This document shows, one piece after another, positions 17,106 through 26,917 of a stretch of 64,000 nucleotides of DNA (positions are counted from its first letter, which is position 1; each line of letters opens with the position of its first letter). Location: assembly GCA_947503245.1 (NCBI GenBank), contig CANNCV010000002.1:62001-126000 (forward strand), read 5' to 3'. The notes beneath the pieces are model-generated. The model did not search any database and was not told the DNA's origin. It saw nothing but the letters and a program-made list of their open reading frames with translations. A program made the translations under genes and the position numbers. Source of the stretch: an uncultured Sphingomonadaceae bacterium. GTDB lineage: Bacteria; Pseudomonadota; Alphaproteobacteria; Sphingomonadales; Sphingomonadaceae.

Positions 17106-18203
17106 TTAGAAACTGGTCAGCGCTGCATCACGCAGGCCGCGCCACACGCGCACCATCTGCACTGTTTCCGGCACATCATGTACCCGCAAAATATGGGCGC
17201 CACGCTCAATAGCATGCTGCGCCAGTGCCAATGATCCCGCCAAGCGCTCATCAGCAGGTACTTCCCCTGCCAAAGCGCCAATCATGCGCTTACGGCTCAC
17301 ACCGACCAATATGGGCTGCCCAAGTGCATGAAAAAGGGGCAAAGCATTCATCAGCGCCAGATTATCGGCAAGTGATTTACCAAATCCAATACCCGGATCG
17401 ACAATGATATTGGCGCGGTCAATACCCGCCTCCACCGCCGCATTGATGCGCGATTGCAGATAATCAAAAACATCATGCACAATATTGGTATAATTGCCAT
17501 CCGCATGCAGATCGTCACCCTGTGAAGGCGTGTGCATCAAAATCACTGGACAAGCCGAGCGCGCCGCTAATGGTAAGGATTCAGGATCATATGCCAACGC
17601 TGAAACATCATTGATTATCCGTGCACCAGCATCCAAGGCAGCTGACATCACTGCCGCTTTGCGAGTGTCGATAGATATCAAATTGCCGCCTTTTGCCAGC
17701 CGCTCAATAACAGGTTGAACCCGCTCTATTTCATCGCCTTCCCAAACAGCTTTCGCCCCGGGACGCGTTGACTCGCCGCCTATATCTATAACAGCAGCGC
17801 CAGCCTCCGCCATATCGCATGCGGCCATGATTGCCGCCTCATTATCGGCAAATTGTCCGCCATCAGAAAAACTGTCCGGCGTCAGATTTACTATGCCCAT
17901 TACTTGCGGCTGGTCGAAGCGCAAAACGCGGTCACCTAGCTGTTGTGGAGTGTGGCGTTTTTGCAGGTTTTGCCATTGTTCGGCAGCGACTGTCTGCAAA
18001 TCATCCGGCAAAGTATCAATGGCGGCATGCATGCCCTGTTTGGATACGACTATCCTCTGAACCGGCGCACCATCAACAATATGATCAACCCGGAATTGCG
18101 ATGCCCAGGCCAGTGAACCTCCAAGACATATAGCATCGCCTTCCAAAGCTTGCGGGCTATGCGCTACCGCAACCGGATATATATAGATTTTGCTATCACC
18201 CAT
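17106..18203 (-). CDS. folP: Dihydropteroate synthase
   Basis: Condenses p-aminobenzoate with dihydropterin pyrophosphate in folate synthesis. The TIM-barrel DHPS domain begins near residue 100, with MGIVNLTPDSFSDGG at 102-116, DIGGESTRPGA, ISIDTRKAAV, IINDVSA, DPGIGFGKS and GVSRKRMIG. The protein has 365 residues, against about 275 for the usual enzyme. The first roughly 95 residues form an extra N-terminal region with no motif that I recognise; such extensions occur in alphaproteobacterial FolP. The gene follows ccrM by 17 bases and is probably cotranscribed with it. Confidence 0.94.
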   Translation of the reverse strand: MGDSKIYIYPVAVAHSPQALEGDAICLGGSLAWASQFRVDHIVDGAPVQRIVVSKQGMHAAIDTLPDDLQTVAAEQWQNLQKRHTPQQLGDRVLRFDQPQVMGIVNLTPDSFSDGGQFADNEAAIMAACDMAEAGAAVIDIGGESTRPGAKAVWEGDEIERVQPVIERLAKGGNLISIDTRKAAVMSAALDAGARIINDVSALAYDPESLPLAARSACPVILMHTPSQGDDLHADGNYTNIVHDVFDYLQSRINAAVEAGIDRANIIVDPGIGFGKSLADNLALMNALPLFHALGQPILVGVSRKRMIGALAGEVPADERLAGSLALAQHAIERGAHILRVHDVPETVQMVRVWRGLRDAALTSF

Positions 18204-18220
18204 AAGGCCGGCCTACGCGA

Positions 18221-19411
<1,191 letters not shown>

Positions 19412-19426
19412 TCAAGCAATGGTTGT

Positions 19427-19570
19427 GAGTCTATAAACCGGCATCGTCAACTGCGTTAACCTGCGCAAACGCTGGCACATGATGGTTAACAATCCGTTAT
19501 CAGGCCCTATCGGAGAAGAACGAAATGAGTCCAAATCTTGATATGGAGTCTTTGCAGCAGCAACAGACTC
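19427..19570. promoter_or_regulatory. GANTC cluster and CtrA-like box upstream of ccrM
   Basis: Four GANTC sites occur within 144 bp: GAGTC at 19427-19431, 19527-19531 and 19546-19550, and GACTC at 19566-19570. Between them, TTAACAATCCGTTAT (19486-19500) matches the CtrA full site TTAA-N7-TTAA at seven of eight positions, and a further TTAA half-site lies at 19456-19459. In Caulobacter, ccrM is controlled by CtrA and by methylation of GANTC sites in its own promoter. The same logic is inferred here. Confidence 0.65.
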
Positions 19571-19608
19571 AATATCTGGTGGTGTGCCCCAAAAGACTCA
19601 CAAGATAG
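19525..19608 (+). CDS. Possible 27-residue leader-type ORF opposite ccrM
   Basis: A short reading frame (MSPNLDMESLQQQQTQYL, then VVCPKRLTR) is preceded by GGAG nine bases upstream (19512-19515). It has no family that I recognise and runs antisense to the ccrM leader. It could be a chance frame, a decayed remnant or a real small protein. Its codons contain three of the GANTC sites, which may be the true reason for the sequence. Confidence 0.2.
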   Translation: MSPNLDMESLQQQQTQYLVVCPKRLTR

Positions 19609-19640
19609 AAAAATTGCGCCTGATTGGCATTTCAGCAAGT

Positions 19641-20216
19641 TTAGAGCAGCATCATTTGCGCGACAGGTGCGAAACTGCGCCGGTGGTGATCAGTCGGTCC
19701 ATGGTCTTTCAGCGCCTTAATATGTGCCGCAGTGCCATAGCCTTTGTTGCTGTCCCATGCATAATGGGGATGCTCCAAGGCCAATTCACACATCATCCTA
19801 TCGCGCAATTCCTTGGCCAATATTGATGCGGCCGAGATTTGCGGATGCAAAGCATCGCCGCCAACAATAGCTGTCGCAGCATATTCCCATTGCGGCAACT
19901 TATTACCGTCCACCAATATATGATCAAAAGGTGCGTTTATCGCTTTTACAGCGCGGTGCATCGCCAGCAAACTTGCCTGCAAAATATTGATACGATCAAT
20001 ATCTTCTACGCTGACCACCCCAATACCAAATATTACTTGGTTCCTAATCGCTATTTCCAGCTCGGCGCGCCTTTTTGCCGAGAGTTTTTTGCTATCGTTA
20101 AGGCCGGTAATATCATGGTTTTCTGGCAGTAATACAGCCGCCGCTACGACCGGACCAGCCAAAGGCCCCCTGCCCGCTTCATCCACTCCGACTATTTTCG
20201 TCAGTTTTTGCTGCAT
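19641..20216 (-). CDS. rnhB: Ribonuclease HII
   Basis: Endonuclease (191 aa) that removes RNA from RNA-DNA hybrids and misincorporated ribonucleotides. The catalytic DEAGRG motif is at residues 12-17, with GLNDSKKLS, the VDGNKLP segment giving the third acidic residue, and AASILAKELRDRMM. The length and motif order are standard. The 250-nt gap downstream, before ccrM, carries the ccrM control region. The adjacency rnhB-ccrM is familiar in alphaproteobacteria. Confidence 0.95.
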   Translation of the reverse strand: MQQKLTKIVGVDEAGRGPLAGPVVAAAVLLPENHDITGLNDSKKLSAKRRAELEIAIRNQVIFGIGVVSVEDIDRINILQASLLAMHRAVKAINAPFDHILVDGNKLPQWEYAATAIVGGDALHPQISAASILAKELRDRMMCELALEHPHYAWDSNKGYGTAAHIKALKDHGPTDHHRRSFAPVAQMMLL

Positions 20217-20352
20217 TGAATGGGCGCGCCTGTTATACTATCTGCAAACATATGATGCTGCTATCACCATGCCCATGCATTGCAAATAGCAGTTCATTAC
20301 AAATAACCGCAAAGCTCATCATGAGAAGCAAACCCTGTCAGGAGATTTGTCT

Positions 20353-21525
20353 ATGCACCGTCTTGCCGCCGCCGTTCCTCTCTCGCTTATCCTTTTGGCC
20401 TGTAATCCAGGGCAAGGAGGGGCAACACAGGGGGATGAGACAGATGCGCCATTAGCGGCCATAACGCCTGTTGATATACAACCTTTCACCATCAGCGAAG
20501 TCACGGAATTCGAAGAACCTTGGGCTATGACATTCATGCCCGATGGTGAGATGCTGGTGAGCGAAAAAGCCGGAAAGTTGTTCATTACCAAGCAAACCGG
20601 CGAGAAAACAGAAGTTAAAGGCGTCCCAAAGGTCGATTATGGCGGTCAGGGTGGCTTTGGCGATGTCATTTTGTCACCTGATTTTGCAACAGATTCTATG
20701 GTGTATCTCAGCTGGGTTGAAGCTGGCAAAGATGATACGCGCGGCGCTGTTGTTGGCCGTGCGAAGCTGATCTTAGGTGAAGACGGAGCAAAGGCTGCTC
20801 CTGAACTTACAGACCTGGAAATTTTATGGACCCAATTCCCTAAAGTCACAGGGCGTGGCCATTTCTCCCATCGCTTGGCCTTTTCTCCTGATGGCAAACA
20901 TCTTTTTATAAGCTCAGGCGAGCGGCAAAAATTTGATCCGTCGCAGGATATGAAAGCCAATTTGGGCAAAATTGTTCGTCTTTACCCCGATGGTTCTGTG
21001 CCCGAAGACAACCCCTTTTATGATCAGGGCGGCATAGCAGCACAGATATGGTCTTTAGGCCATCGCAACCTTTTGGGCCTCGCATTCGATGAACAAGGCC
21101 GGTTATGGAACAGCGAGATGGGTCCGCTGCATGGTGACGAGCTCAATCTGGTCAAGCGTGGTGCCAATTATGGCTATCCCATTGTGTCAAATGGCGACCA
21201 TTATAGCGGTGAAGAGATTCCCGACCATGACACACGCCCGGAATTTGCCGCTCCGGCAGCCTATTGGGTGCCGACAATCGCACCATCAGGCCTGACATTT
21301 TATGATGGAGAGGCTTTTCCTGAATGGAAAAACAGCTTCTTTATTGGCGGTTTGGCTGGCGAAGCCATTGTGCGCGTGACCATTGATGGTGAGAGCGCAA
21401 AAGAGGCAGAGCGATATGAAATGGGCGCACGCATTCGTGAGGTAGAGCAAGCTGCTGATGGCAGTTTATGGGTATTGCAAGACGGTGAAAAAGCAAAACT
21501 GCTGAAGCTCTCCCCTACTGGCTAG
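20353..21525 (+). CDS. Lipoprotein PQQ-dependent aldose sugar dehydrogenase-like protein
   Basis: A 390-residue exported beta-propeller protein of the soluble aldose/glucose dehydrogenase (YliI-like) family. The lipobox LILLAC (cysteine about residue 17) indicates an anchored lipoprotein. Family segments include [21 protein letters not shown] near the start, [33 protein letters not shown] and GPLHGDELN, in the order expected for these quinoproteins. The ATG at 20353 has an AGGAG eight bases upstream; a TTG two codons earlier is less likely. PQQ genes are not in the window. The oxidised sugar is unknown. Confidence 0.85.
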   Translation: MHRLAAAVPLSLILLACNPGQGGATQGDETDAPLAAITPVDIQPFTISEVTEFEEPWAMTFMPDGEMLVSEKAGKLFITKQTGEKTEVKGVPKVDYGGQGGFGDVILSPDFATDSMVYLSWVEAGKDDTRGAVVGRAKLILGEDGAKAAPELTDLEILWTQFPKVTGRGHFSHRLAFSPDGKHLFISSGERQKFDPSQDMKANLGKIVRLYPDGSVPEDNPFYDQGGIAAQIWSLGHRNLLGLAFDEQGRLWNSEMGPLHGDELNLVKRGANYGYPIVSNGDHYSGEEIPDHDTRPEFAAPAAYWVPTIAPSGLTFYDGEAFPEWKNSFFIGGLAGEAIVRVTIDGESAKEAERYEMGARIREVEQAADGSLWVLQDGEKAKLLKLSPTG

Positions 21526-21553
21526 CCTTCATCCTGCTCTTTAATGGGCAGGA

Positions 21554-22423
21554 TTACTCTTCTGGAGCAGCTTGACCTTCAGTCAAAGATGGCATCATTT
21601 CGCCGCCCAGCTGTTCCAGCAATTGCGCAGAGAATTCGCGCACACGACCGGCATTAACACCAAGGTCGCTTTGTCCATAGCGTGAGACAGATCGTATATC
21701 GATCAAACTGCCAGCACCATCACTATCCGGTATAGCGCGAACGATAATATCATCCTTAAACTGTTGCAGCGCAACCGTATCTGTCGCTTCCAGCCTGCCA
21801 TTAATGGGGTCGGCCATCGCAATTTCCCATTCATTTTCTCGCGCGATAACTTCGGCCCGTTGAATGGCCAATCCTACAGGCTGAAAAACATGCAAAGTAC
21901 GCAGATCGGGATATAGCTCACCATGGATCGCACGCCAGCGTTCCAACGCATCCATCCCACGATATTTCGGATCCTCTTTTCCCGGTATATCTTTCAGATT
22001 ATCGGCCCGTGCCTCAAGTGTCGCAAAGCGTGGCGGGTTGGTGAGATTGGTAGAAACATCGTGCAATGGGTTGGCCGTAGCCTTGGGGATTTGCAGACCA
22101 ATATAGCCGACATAGCCAGCTGCAAGAATAAGCGCCGATATACTTGCCCAAAATATCCGCGCGCCCTGTTTGCGATAATAAAATAATATCGCGATGGCGA
22201 ACACTATGACGGCAAGCGCCAAAAAGAACGCTGTGACCAAGGCTTGTATGCCGGCCCCTTGCCCCCACCATCTTTCACCAGCGCCCACTGCGCCTATTAC
22301 TGCGATTCCAATCACAGAAACGCCCAGAAAAAGCGCAAAGCGCGACAACCAGATCGACCAATGATGTTTCCGTTGCAAGCGTGCTTCATCCGAAGATGCT
22401 TGCCCATCAATATTGTCTGCCAA
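21554..22423 (-). CDS. DUF1499 domain membrane protein
   Basis: A 289-residue protein with three to four hydrophobic helices in the first roughly 115 residues and a C-terminal DUF1499 domain (NPLHDVSTNLTNPPRF, then IRSVSRYGQSDLGVNA). The domain has unknown function and in related proteins faces the periplasm. The gene is convergent with the sugar dehydrogenase gene and divergent from the DUF1285 gene. Nothing in the neighbours explains its role. Confidence 0.8.
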   Translation of the reverse strand: MADNIDGQASSDEARLQRKHHWSIWLSRFALFLGVSVIGIAVIGAVGAGERWWGQGAGIQALVTAFFLALAVIVFAIAILFYYRKQGARIFWASISALILAAGYVGYIGLQIPKATANPLHDVSTNLTNPPRFATLEARADNLKDIPGKEDPKYRGMDALERWRAIHGELYPDLRTLHVFQPVGLAIQRAEVIARENEWEIAMADPINGRLEATDTVALQQFKDDIIVRAIPDSDGAGSLIDIRSVSRYGQSDLGVNAGRVREFSAQLLEQLGGEMMPSLTEGQAAPEE

Positions 22424-22614
22424 AGTTTTTCCCCCAATTCGGTATAGGTGTAATCATCTATCATGGTGAAATAATTGCAGCAAGATTTACTGCTCATCGG
22501 GTTACGAAAAGCATGATATGCTTGTTACAATGCAACAGCTCTGAGCTCTCGTTGACACACTATAATCAGTGGCCATATGGAAGCGTAACGCGCGCAAGCA
22601 ATGTCAGGGGAAAT

Positions 22615-23181
22615 ATGCCATCAAAGGAAATATATGATCTGGCCAGCCTAGATCCGTCTTCGTTGGTGGAGCTTGTAGGTGACCAAAAGACCCCGCCGGT
22701 GCATCTTTGGAATCCACAAAATAGCTCTGACAACCATATGCGCATTGACCGAGAAGGACGATGGTTTCACCGCGGTGATCCTATTAAACGGCCTGCAATG
22801 GTCGCGTTATTCTCTTCCATTTTGCGCCGAGAGGAAGATGGTCAATACGCCCTTGTAACGCCTTATGAAAAGCAGTTCATCACCGTTGAAGACGCGCCTT
22901 TCATGGCGATAGACATGCAATATAATGACGACATGACGCCGCCACAGCTGGCCTTTCAGCTCAATACTGGTGCATTGACCGTTGCTGATGCTGAGCATCT
23001 GGTTCGCGCCGTCCCTGCAGGTGACGATGTGCAATTTTATGTGACCGTGAGACCGGGCTTGGAAGCAAGACTTAACCGCAGCACCCATTTGGCGCTTGTC
23101 AATCTCTTGCTTGATCAAGCAACACCGGGTGTTTTGCCTTATGCTGATCAGACACTTGTTTTGGACATTGCCGCTGAATGA
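22615..23181 (+). CDS. DUF1285 family protein
   Basis: A 188-residue protein matching DUF1285, a family of unknown function, with the typical WNPQNSSDNHMRIDREGRWF and KRPAMVALFSSILRRE stretches. I chose the ATG at 22615, which is preceded by AGGGGA. A longer open frame reaches back to 22381 but would overlap the divergent DUF1499 start and shows no family sequence. It is first in a tightly packed three-gene chain; its stop overlaps the Nudix gene by four bases. Confidence 0.82.
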   Translation: MPSKEIYDLASLDPSSLVELVGDQKTPPVHLWNPQNSSDNHMRIDREGRWFHRGDPIKRPAMVALFSSILRREEDGQYALVTPYEKQFITVEDAPFMAIDMQYNDDMTPPQLAFQLNTGALTVADAEHLVRAVPAGDDVQFYVTVRPGLEARLNRSTHLALVNLLLDQATPGVLPYADQTLVLDIAAE

Positions 23182-23828
23182 CCTGCGAAATATCAAACAA
23201 TGGCTCTGCCCATATATTTGCTGATTCTGACTTTGTTCAGCATCTGGCCTCTGCATTGCAAAGTTCCACCAATGATCAAATCGCATCAGATTTGCGCGAC
23301 GAGCGGCATTTCGGCACGCCAAAGCGTGGATATCGCGATGCTGCGGTCTTAATACCCATCACTATCCGTCCGTCACCAGGCTTACTCCTTACCGTCCGCC
23401 CGACAACAATGCGCGATCATGCCGGGCAAGTGGCCTTTCCAGGCGGCAAAATTGATGCCGATGATAAGGATGCCATTGCTGCAGCATTGCGCGAAGCCGA
23501 AGAGGAGCTTGGTATCCCACCTCAATGCGTAACAATAATAGGCACAGGCGAGCAATATTTCACGGCTAGCGGCTTTGCCATCACACCGGTAGTCGGGCTG
23601 GTGCCTGCTAATATGCATATCACGCCAAATCCCGCAGAGGTCGCTGATTGGTTTGAAATCCCTTTCTCAACCGTCATTGCACCAGACTCGCTCACGCGCC
23701 GTACAACCAAATGGCAAGGCAAAGAGCGCGGCTATTATGATCTGGAATGGCAGGGTTATAGAATATGGGGTATTACCGCTGGCATCCTTGCCAATTTGGC
23801 GCGGCAATATCATGATGTAACCAAGTGA
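23178..23828 (+). CDS. Nudix hydrolase, CoA pyrophosphatase-like
   Basis: A 216-residue Nudix enzyme. The Nudix box GGKIDADDKDAIAAALREAEEELGI (positions about 89-113; key residues Gly90, then REAEEEL) is complete, and the preceding RPTTMRDHAGQVAFPGG is the signature of the CoA/NADH pyrophosphatase subgroup (NudL/YeaB). The enzyme probably trims CoA derivatives. Start ATG overlaps the DUF1285 stop by four bases, and its stop overlaps the GTG start of the CCA enzyme. The trio DUF1285-Nudix-CCA enzyme is a common alphaproteobacterial arrangement. Confidence 0.9.
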   Translation: MTCEISNNGSAHIFADSDFVQHLASALQSSTNDQIASDLRDERHFGTPKRGYRDAAVLIPITIRPSPGLLLTVRPTTMRDHAGQVAFPGGKIDADDKDAIAAALREAEEELGIPPQCVTIIGTGEQYFTASGFAITPVVGLVPANMHITPNPAEVADWFEIPFSTVIAPDSLTRRTTKWQGKERGYYDLEWQGYRIWGITAGILANLARQYHDVTK

Positions 23829-25075
23829 CCGACAAAATAGAAACACACCCGCCTCGCTTAGCGCAGCCCTTTGCATGGCAAGAGCGCAATGATCTGATAG
23901 GTTTTTGCAAGTTGCTAGACGGCAATGCGGAGTCAGGCACCAATGCTCGTCTCGTCGGCGGAGTGGTGCGTGATGCCCTTTTGGGTGTACAAGCGGCCGA
24001 TATTGATCTGGCCACGAAATTGCTGCCACAAAATGTTATGCGCATTGCCAAAGCGGCGGGACTGAGCGCCATTCCCACTGGTATTGCACATGGCACAGTG
24101 ACCGTAGTTCTGGCGCAGGGCACGGTCGAAGTGACGACACTGAGACGCGATGTCAGTACAGATGGGCGCCATGCGACCATTGCTTTTTCTGATGACTGGC
24201 AGGAAGATGCCGCAAGGCGTGACTTCACCTTTAACGCCTTTTATGCAGCGCCAGAAAATGGTGCCCTATATGATTATTTTGATGGGCAAAATGACCTTAA
24301 TGCTGGGATAGTGCGCTTTATCGGTGATGCCCGCGAGCGTATAAATGAAGATTATTTGCGTATCATGCGCTATTTTCGTTTCCATGCCCGCTATGGTCAG
24401 GGGCCATTAGATCAATCCACCCTTGCCCTTTGCGCCGAGCTGGCGCCCAGATTACAAGGATTGTCGAGAGAACGCATTGCTCAGGAGCTACTTCGCCTGA
24501 TCATGATGCCGGAGCCCATATCGACAATGAAGGCCATGCAGGACGCTGGCATTTGGGAGTTTATCATCCCGGAAATCAATGAAGAGGGGATTGAACGGCT
24601 TGAGAAGACTCTGCAACGCGGACGCACCGAAAACATTACAGTTATAGCTATGAGCCGCCTCGCCGCTTTGTTGCCATCCGGAAAAGACGTTCCTGCAAAA
24701 GTTGCAGCGGCTTTGCGCCTATCGCGCAAACAACAGAAAATGCTTTCGCTCTTATACTCAGCAGATGCACAGCAAGCCGATGATATTGTCAGTCTGGCCT
24801 ATTTCCATGGCTCGGAAATGGCACTGCAAATTGCTCTTTTAAAAGGGAGTCAATCAGCACTGCATACGGCAAAACACTATCTTGCTGATTGGATTAAACC
24901 GATTTTCCCAATTGGCGGCCGCGATATTATCAATGCCGGTGTGGAGCCAGGGCCGCAAATTTCCGCGCTTCTGCAAAAGGCGGAAAAACAATGGCTCAAG
25001 CAAAACTGTCCTGAAATAGATGATATTCCCGGCTATATTGCCAAATTTATATCAAACGAAAATATCAGACAGTGA
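23825..25075 (+). CDS. CCA tRNA nucleotidyltransferase / poly(A) polymerase-type enzyme
   Basis: Class II nucleotidyltransferase (416 aa) expected to add or repair the 3' CCA of tRNA. The catalytic pair follows GGVVRDALLG in AADIDLATKL (Asp59 and Asp61). EVTTLRRDV, ARRDFTFNAFY and the ERINEDYLRIMRYFRF motif follow in order. The start is GTG at 23825, overlapping the Nudix stop as GTGA. The last 11 bases overlap the convergent GGDEF/EAL gene, so the two transcripts must be antisense there. Whether it is CCA-adding or A-adding only cannot be settled by eye. Confidence 0.92.
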   Translation: MTDKIETHPPRLAQPFAWQERNDLIGFCKLLDGNAESGTNARLVGGVVRDALLGVQAADIDLATKLLPQNVMRIAKAAGLSAIPTGIAHGTVTVVLAQGTVEVTTLRRDVSTDGRHATIAFSDDWQEDAARRDFTFNAFYAAPENGALYDYFDGQNDLNAGIVRFIGDARERINEDYLRIMRYFRFHARYGQGPLDQSTLALCAELAPRLQGLSRERIAQELLRLIMMPEPISTMKAMQDAGIWEFIIPEINEEGIERLEKTLQRGRTENITVIAMSRLAALLPSGKDVPAKVAAALRLSRKQQKMLSLLYSADAQQADDIVSLAYFHGSEMALQIALLKGSQSALHTAKHYLADWIKPIFPIGGRDIINAGVEPGPQISALLQKAEKQWLKQNCPEIDDIPGYIAKFISNENIRQ

Positions 25076-26828
25076 TGGCTTTTGATGATCTGGCTTGCTC
25101 CAAAAATGCAAATGCATCATCTGCACTTAAAGGCTTTGCATAATAATAGCCTTGTCCGTTGGAACACCCCAAAGCCGCCAAAGTGTTAGAAAGCTCCTTG
25201 GTTTCAATACCTTCGGCGGTCGTCTCCATACCCAAAGCGCTGGCAAGCGATAAAACAGCGCGCACGATTGCAACCCTGTCTCTGTCCTGCAGCATGGGCG
25301 TTACAAAACTGCGATCAATCTTCAGGATATCAATGGGCAGTTTTTGCAAATATTCTAGGCTTGAATAACCGGTGCCGAAATCGTCCATTGCCAATTTTGT
25401 ATCGAGAGACTTTAAGGCTTCCATAACATTTCTGGCACGGTCAGGATCACTGACGATAACGCTCTCGGTCAGTTCCAATGTTAGCTGATCGCCGGATAAA
25501 CCATTGGTCCGCACAGCCTCTTCCACTGCATAAGCTACATCATCATGGACAAATTGCACTGCCGATAAATTAACCGATATACGGCCACATAGCTGGCTGC
25601 TTGATTGCTTATCCCATTTCTTTAAAGTCTTGGCAGCTTCATATAATGCCCAGCGACCCAAAGGCACAATCAATCCGCATTCTTCAGCAATCGGGATAAA
25701 TTCAGCTGGCGAAATGGGTCCGCGGTCGGGATGATTCCAGCGAGCCAGAGCCTCAAAGCCAATAACTTGCTCTGTACCCAAATCAACCAAAGGCTGAAAT
25801 GCCAGTTCAAGCGCATCCTGATCAATTGCTGTTCTAAGATCACTTTCAAGCGTAAAACGATTGCGCGAGAAATCGAGAACGGCTTTGCTATAATGTTCGA
25901 TTTTACCAGTGGTTTTCGCCTGTTTTAGGGCGATTTGCGCATGGCGTATATTGTCCGACGGGTTGGCACAATCATGCTTATCAATCGCGATACCCATAGC
26001 GGCAGAGACACTGACTTTCAGCGCGCCCAATGCATAAGGATCGTCAAAAACAGACGAAATACGCGCAATTGTGGCATCCAGATCATCTGTTCTATTCTTC
26101 AATCTGACGAAAATACCAAATTCATTACCGCCCATACGCCCAAGAACATCACCATTGCGAATGACATTGCTCAAACGGCTTGCCACAGTCAGGATAAGCT
26201 CATCACCAACAATGGATCCAGCGCATTCATTGACTTGGCGAAAGCGCGAAAGGTCAATTGCAAAAATTGCGAACAATTCCGCATCATCTCTTTCGCCCAT
26301 TGCATTATCGTTCTGGCTTTCGTCTCTGATTTTGGCAACCAGATCATCAACGGCCTCTTCAAAACCTGTGCGATTATACAGGCCGGTCAGGCTGTCTGAT
26401 AGCATTTCGCGGTGCAGGTTGCGCCGCACCTGCATTTCCGAAGTGCGATCAACAAAAGTGATGAGATATCGCCCTTGTGTGCCCGCACTATCAAAAGAGG
26501 CAATGCTGACATCAATTTGGCGTGGATTGACGCCGTCTTCTCGCCTCCACTCAAATGTACAAGGCGGTGAGCCAGCAATATAATCACATGTTACCTGCCG
26601 AATTTTTGCGTCATCAATAATCAGATGATGATCATGGTCAGTGTTGTTCACATTAAGTTTCAGCACATCAAACATCGTATTTGAGGCTTTTAAGTCAAAA
26701 TGACCGTGCGCGTTTTCTTCTACTATAATAGCAGCTACAGGCAATGCATCGACCAGAAAGCCTACGCCTAAAGCGACAATCTGATCATCTACAGCAAAAT
26801 CGCTGGACTTCGGTCTTACAAGTGACAT
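25065..26828 (-). CDS. GGDEF/EAL c-di-GMP protein with GGNEF in place of GGDEF
   Basis: Soluble signalling protein (587 aa): an N-terminal PAS-like region (about residues 25-135), a GGDEF domain starting at SLTGLYNR (about 146) and an EAL domain from residue 340. The diguanylate cyclase signature reads GGNEF at 233-237, where Asn replaces the metal- and catalysis-linked acidic residue; the AAT codon is confirmed. The EAL side looks complete: FEALARW (358-364), ELTES, DDFGTGYSS, KIDRSFV and AEGIET. It is probably a c-di-GMP phosphodiesterase whose cyclase domain is inactive or only binds GTP. It has no predicted membrane segment. Confidence 0.92.
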   Translation of the reverse strand: MSLVRPKSSDFAVDDQIVALGVGFLVDALPVAAIIVEENAHGHFDLKASNTMFDVLKLNVNNTDHDHHLIIDDAKIRQVTCDYIAGSPPCTFEWRREDGVNPRQIDVSIASFDSAGTQGRYLITFVDRTSEMQVRRNLHREMLSDSLTGLYNRTGFEEAVDDLVAKIRDESQNDNAMGERDDAELFAIFAIDLSRFRQVNECAGSIVGDELILTVASRLSNVIRNGDVLGRMGGNEFGIFVRLKNRTDDLDATIARISSVFDDPYALGALKVSVSAAMGIAIDKHDCANPSDNIRHAQIALKQAKTTGKIEHYSKAVLDFSRNRFTLESDLRTAIDQDALELAFQPLVDLGTEQVIGFEALARWNHPDRGPISPAEFIPIAEECGLIVPLGRWALYEAAKTLKKWDKQSSSQLCGRISVNLSAVQFVHDDVAYAVEEAVRTNGLSGDQLTLELTESVIVSDPDRARNVMEALKSLDTKLAMDDFGTGYSSLEYLQKLPIDILKIDRSFVTPMLQDRDRVAIVRAVLSLASALGMETTAEGIETKELSNTLAALGCSNGQGYYYAKPLSADDAFAFLEQARSSKAITV

Positions 26829-26917
26829 TTTGTAAAACTAGCAACGACATGTAAAAAAAACGCTAATCAGTCAATGGATTGAGCAATTTATTTCGATAAT
26901 GCATTAAGGTTTTTTGA

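Noticed and set aside
22381-22614. Longer DUF1285 protein from 22381
   Set aside because: The extension overlaps the divergent DUF1499 start, contains no family sequence, and a good ribosome site precedes ATG 22615.
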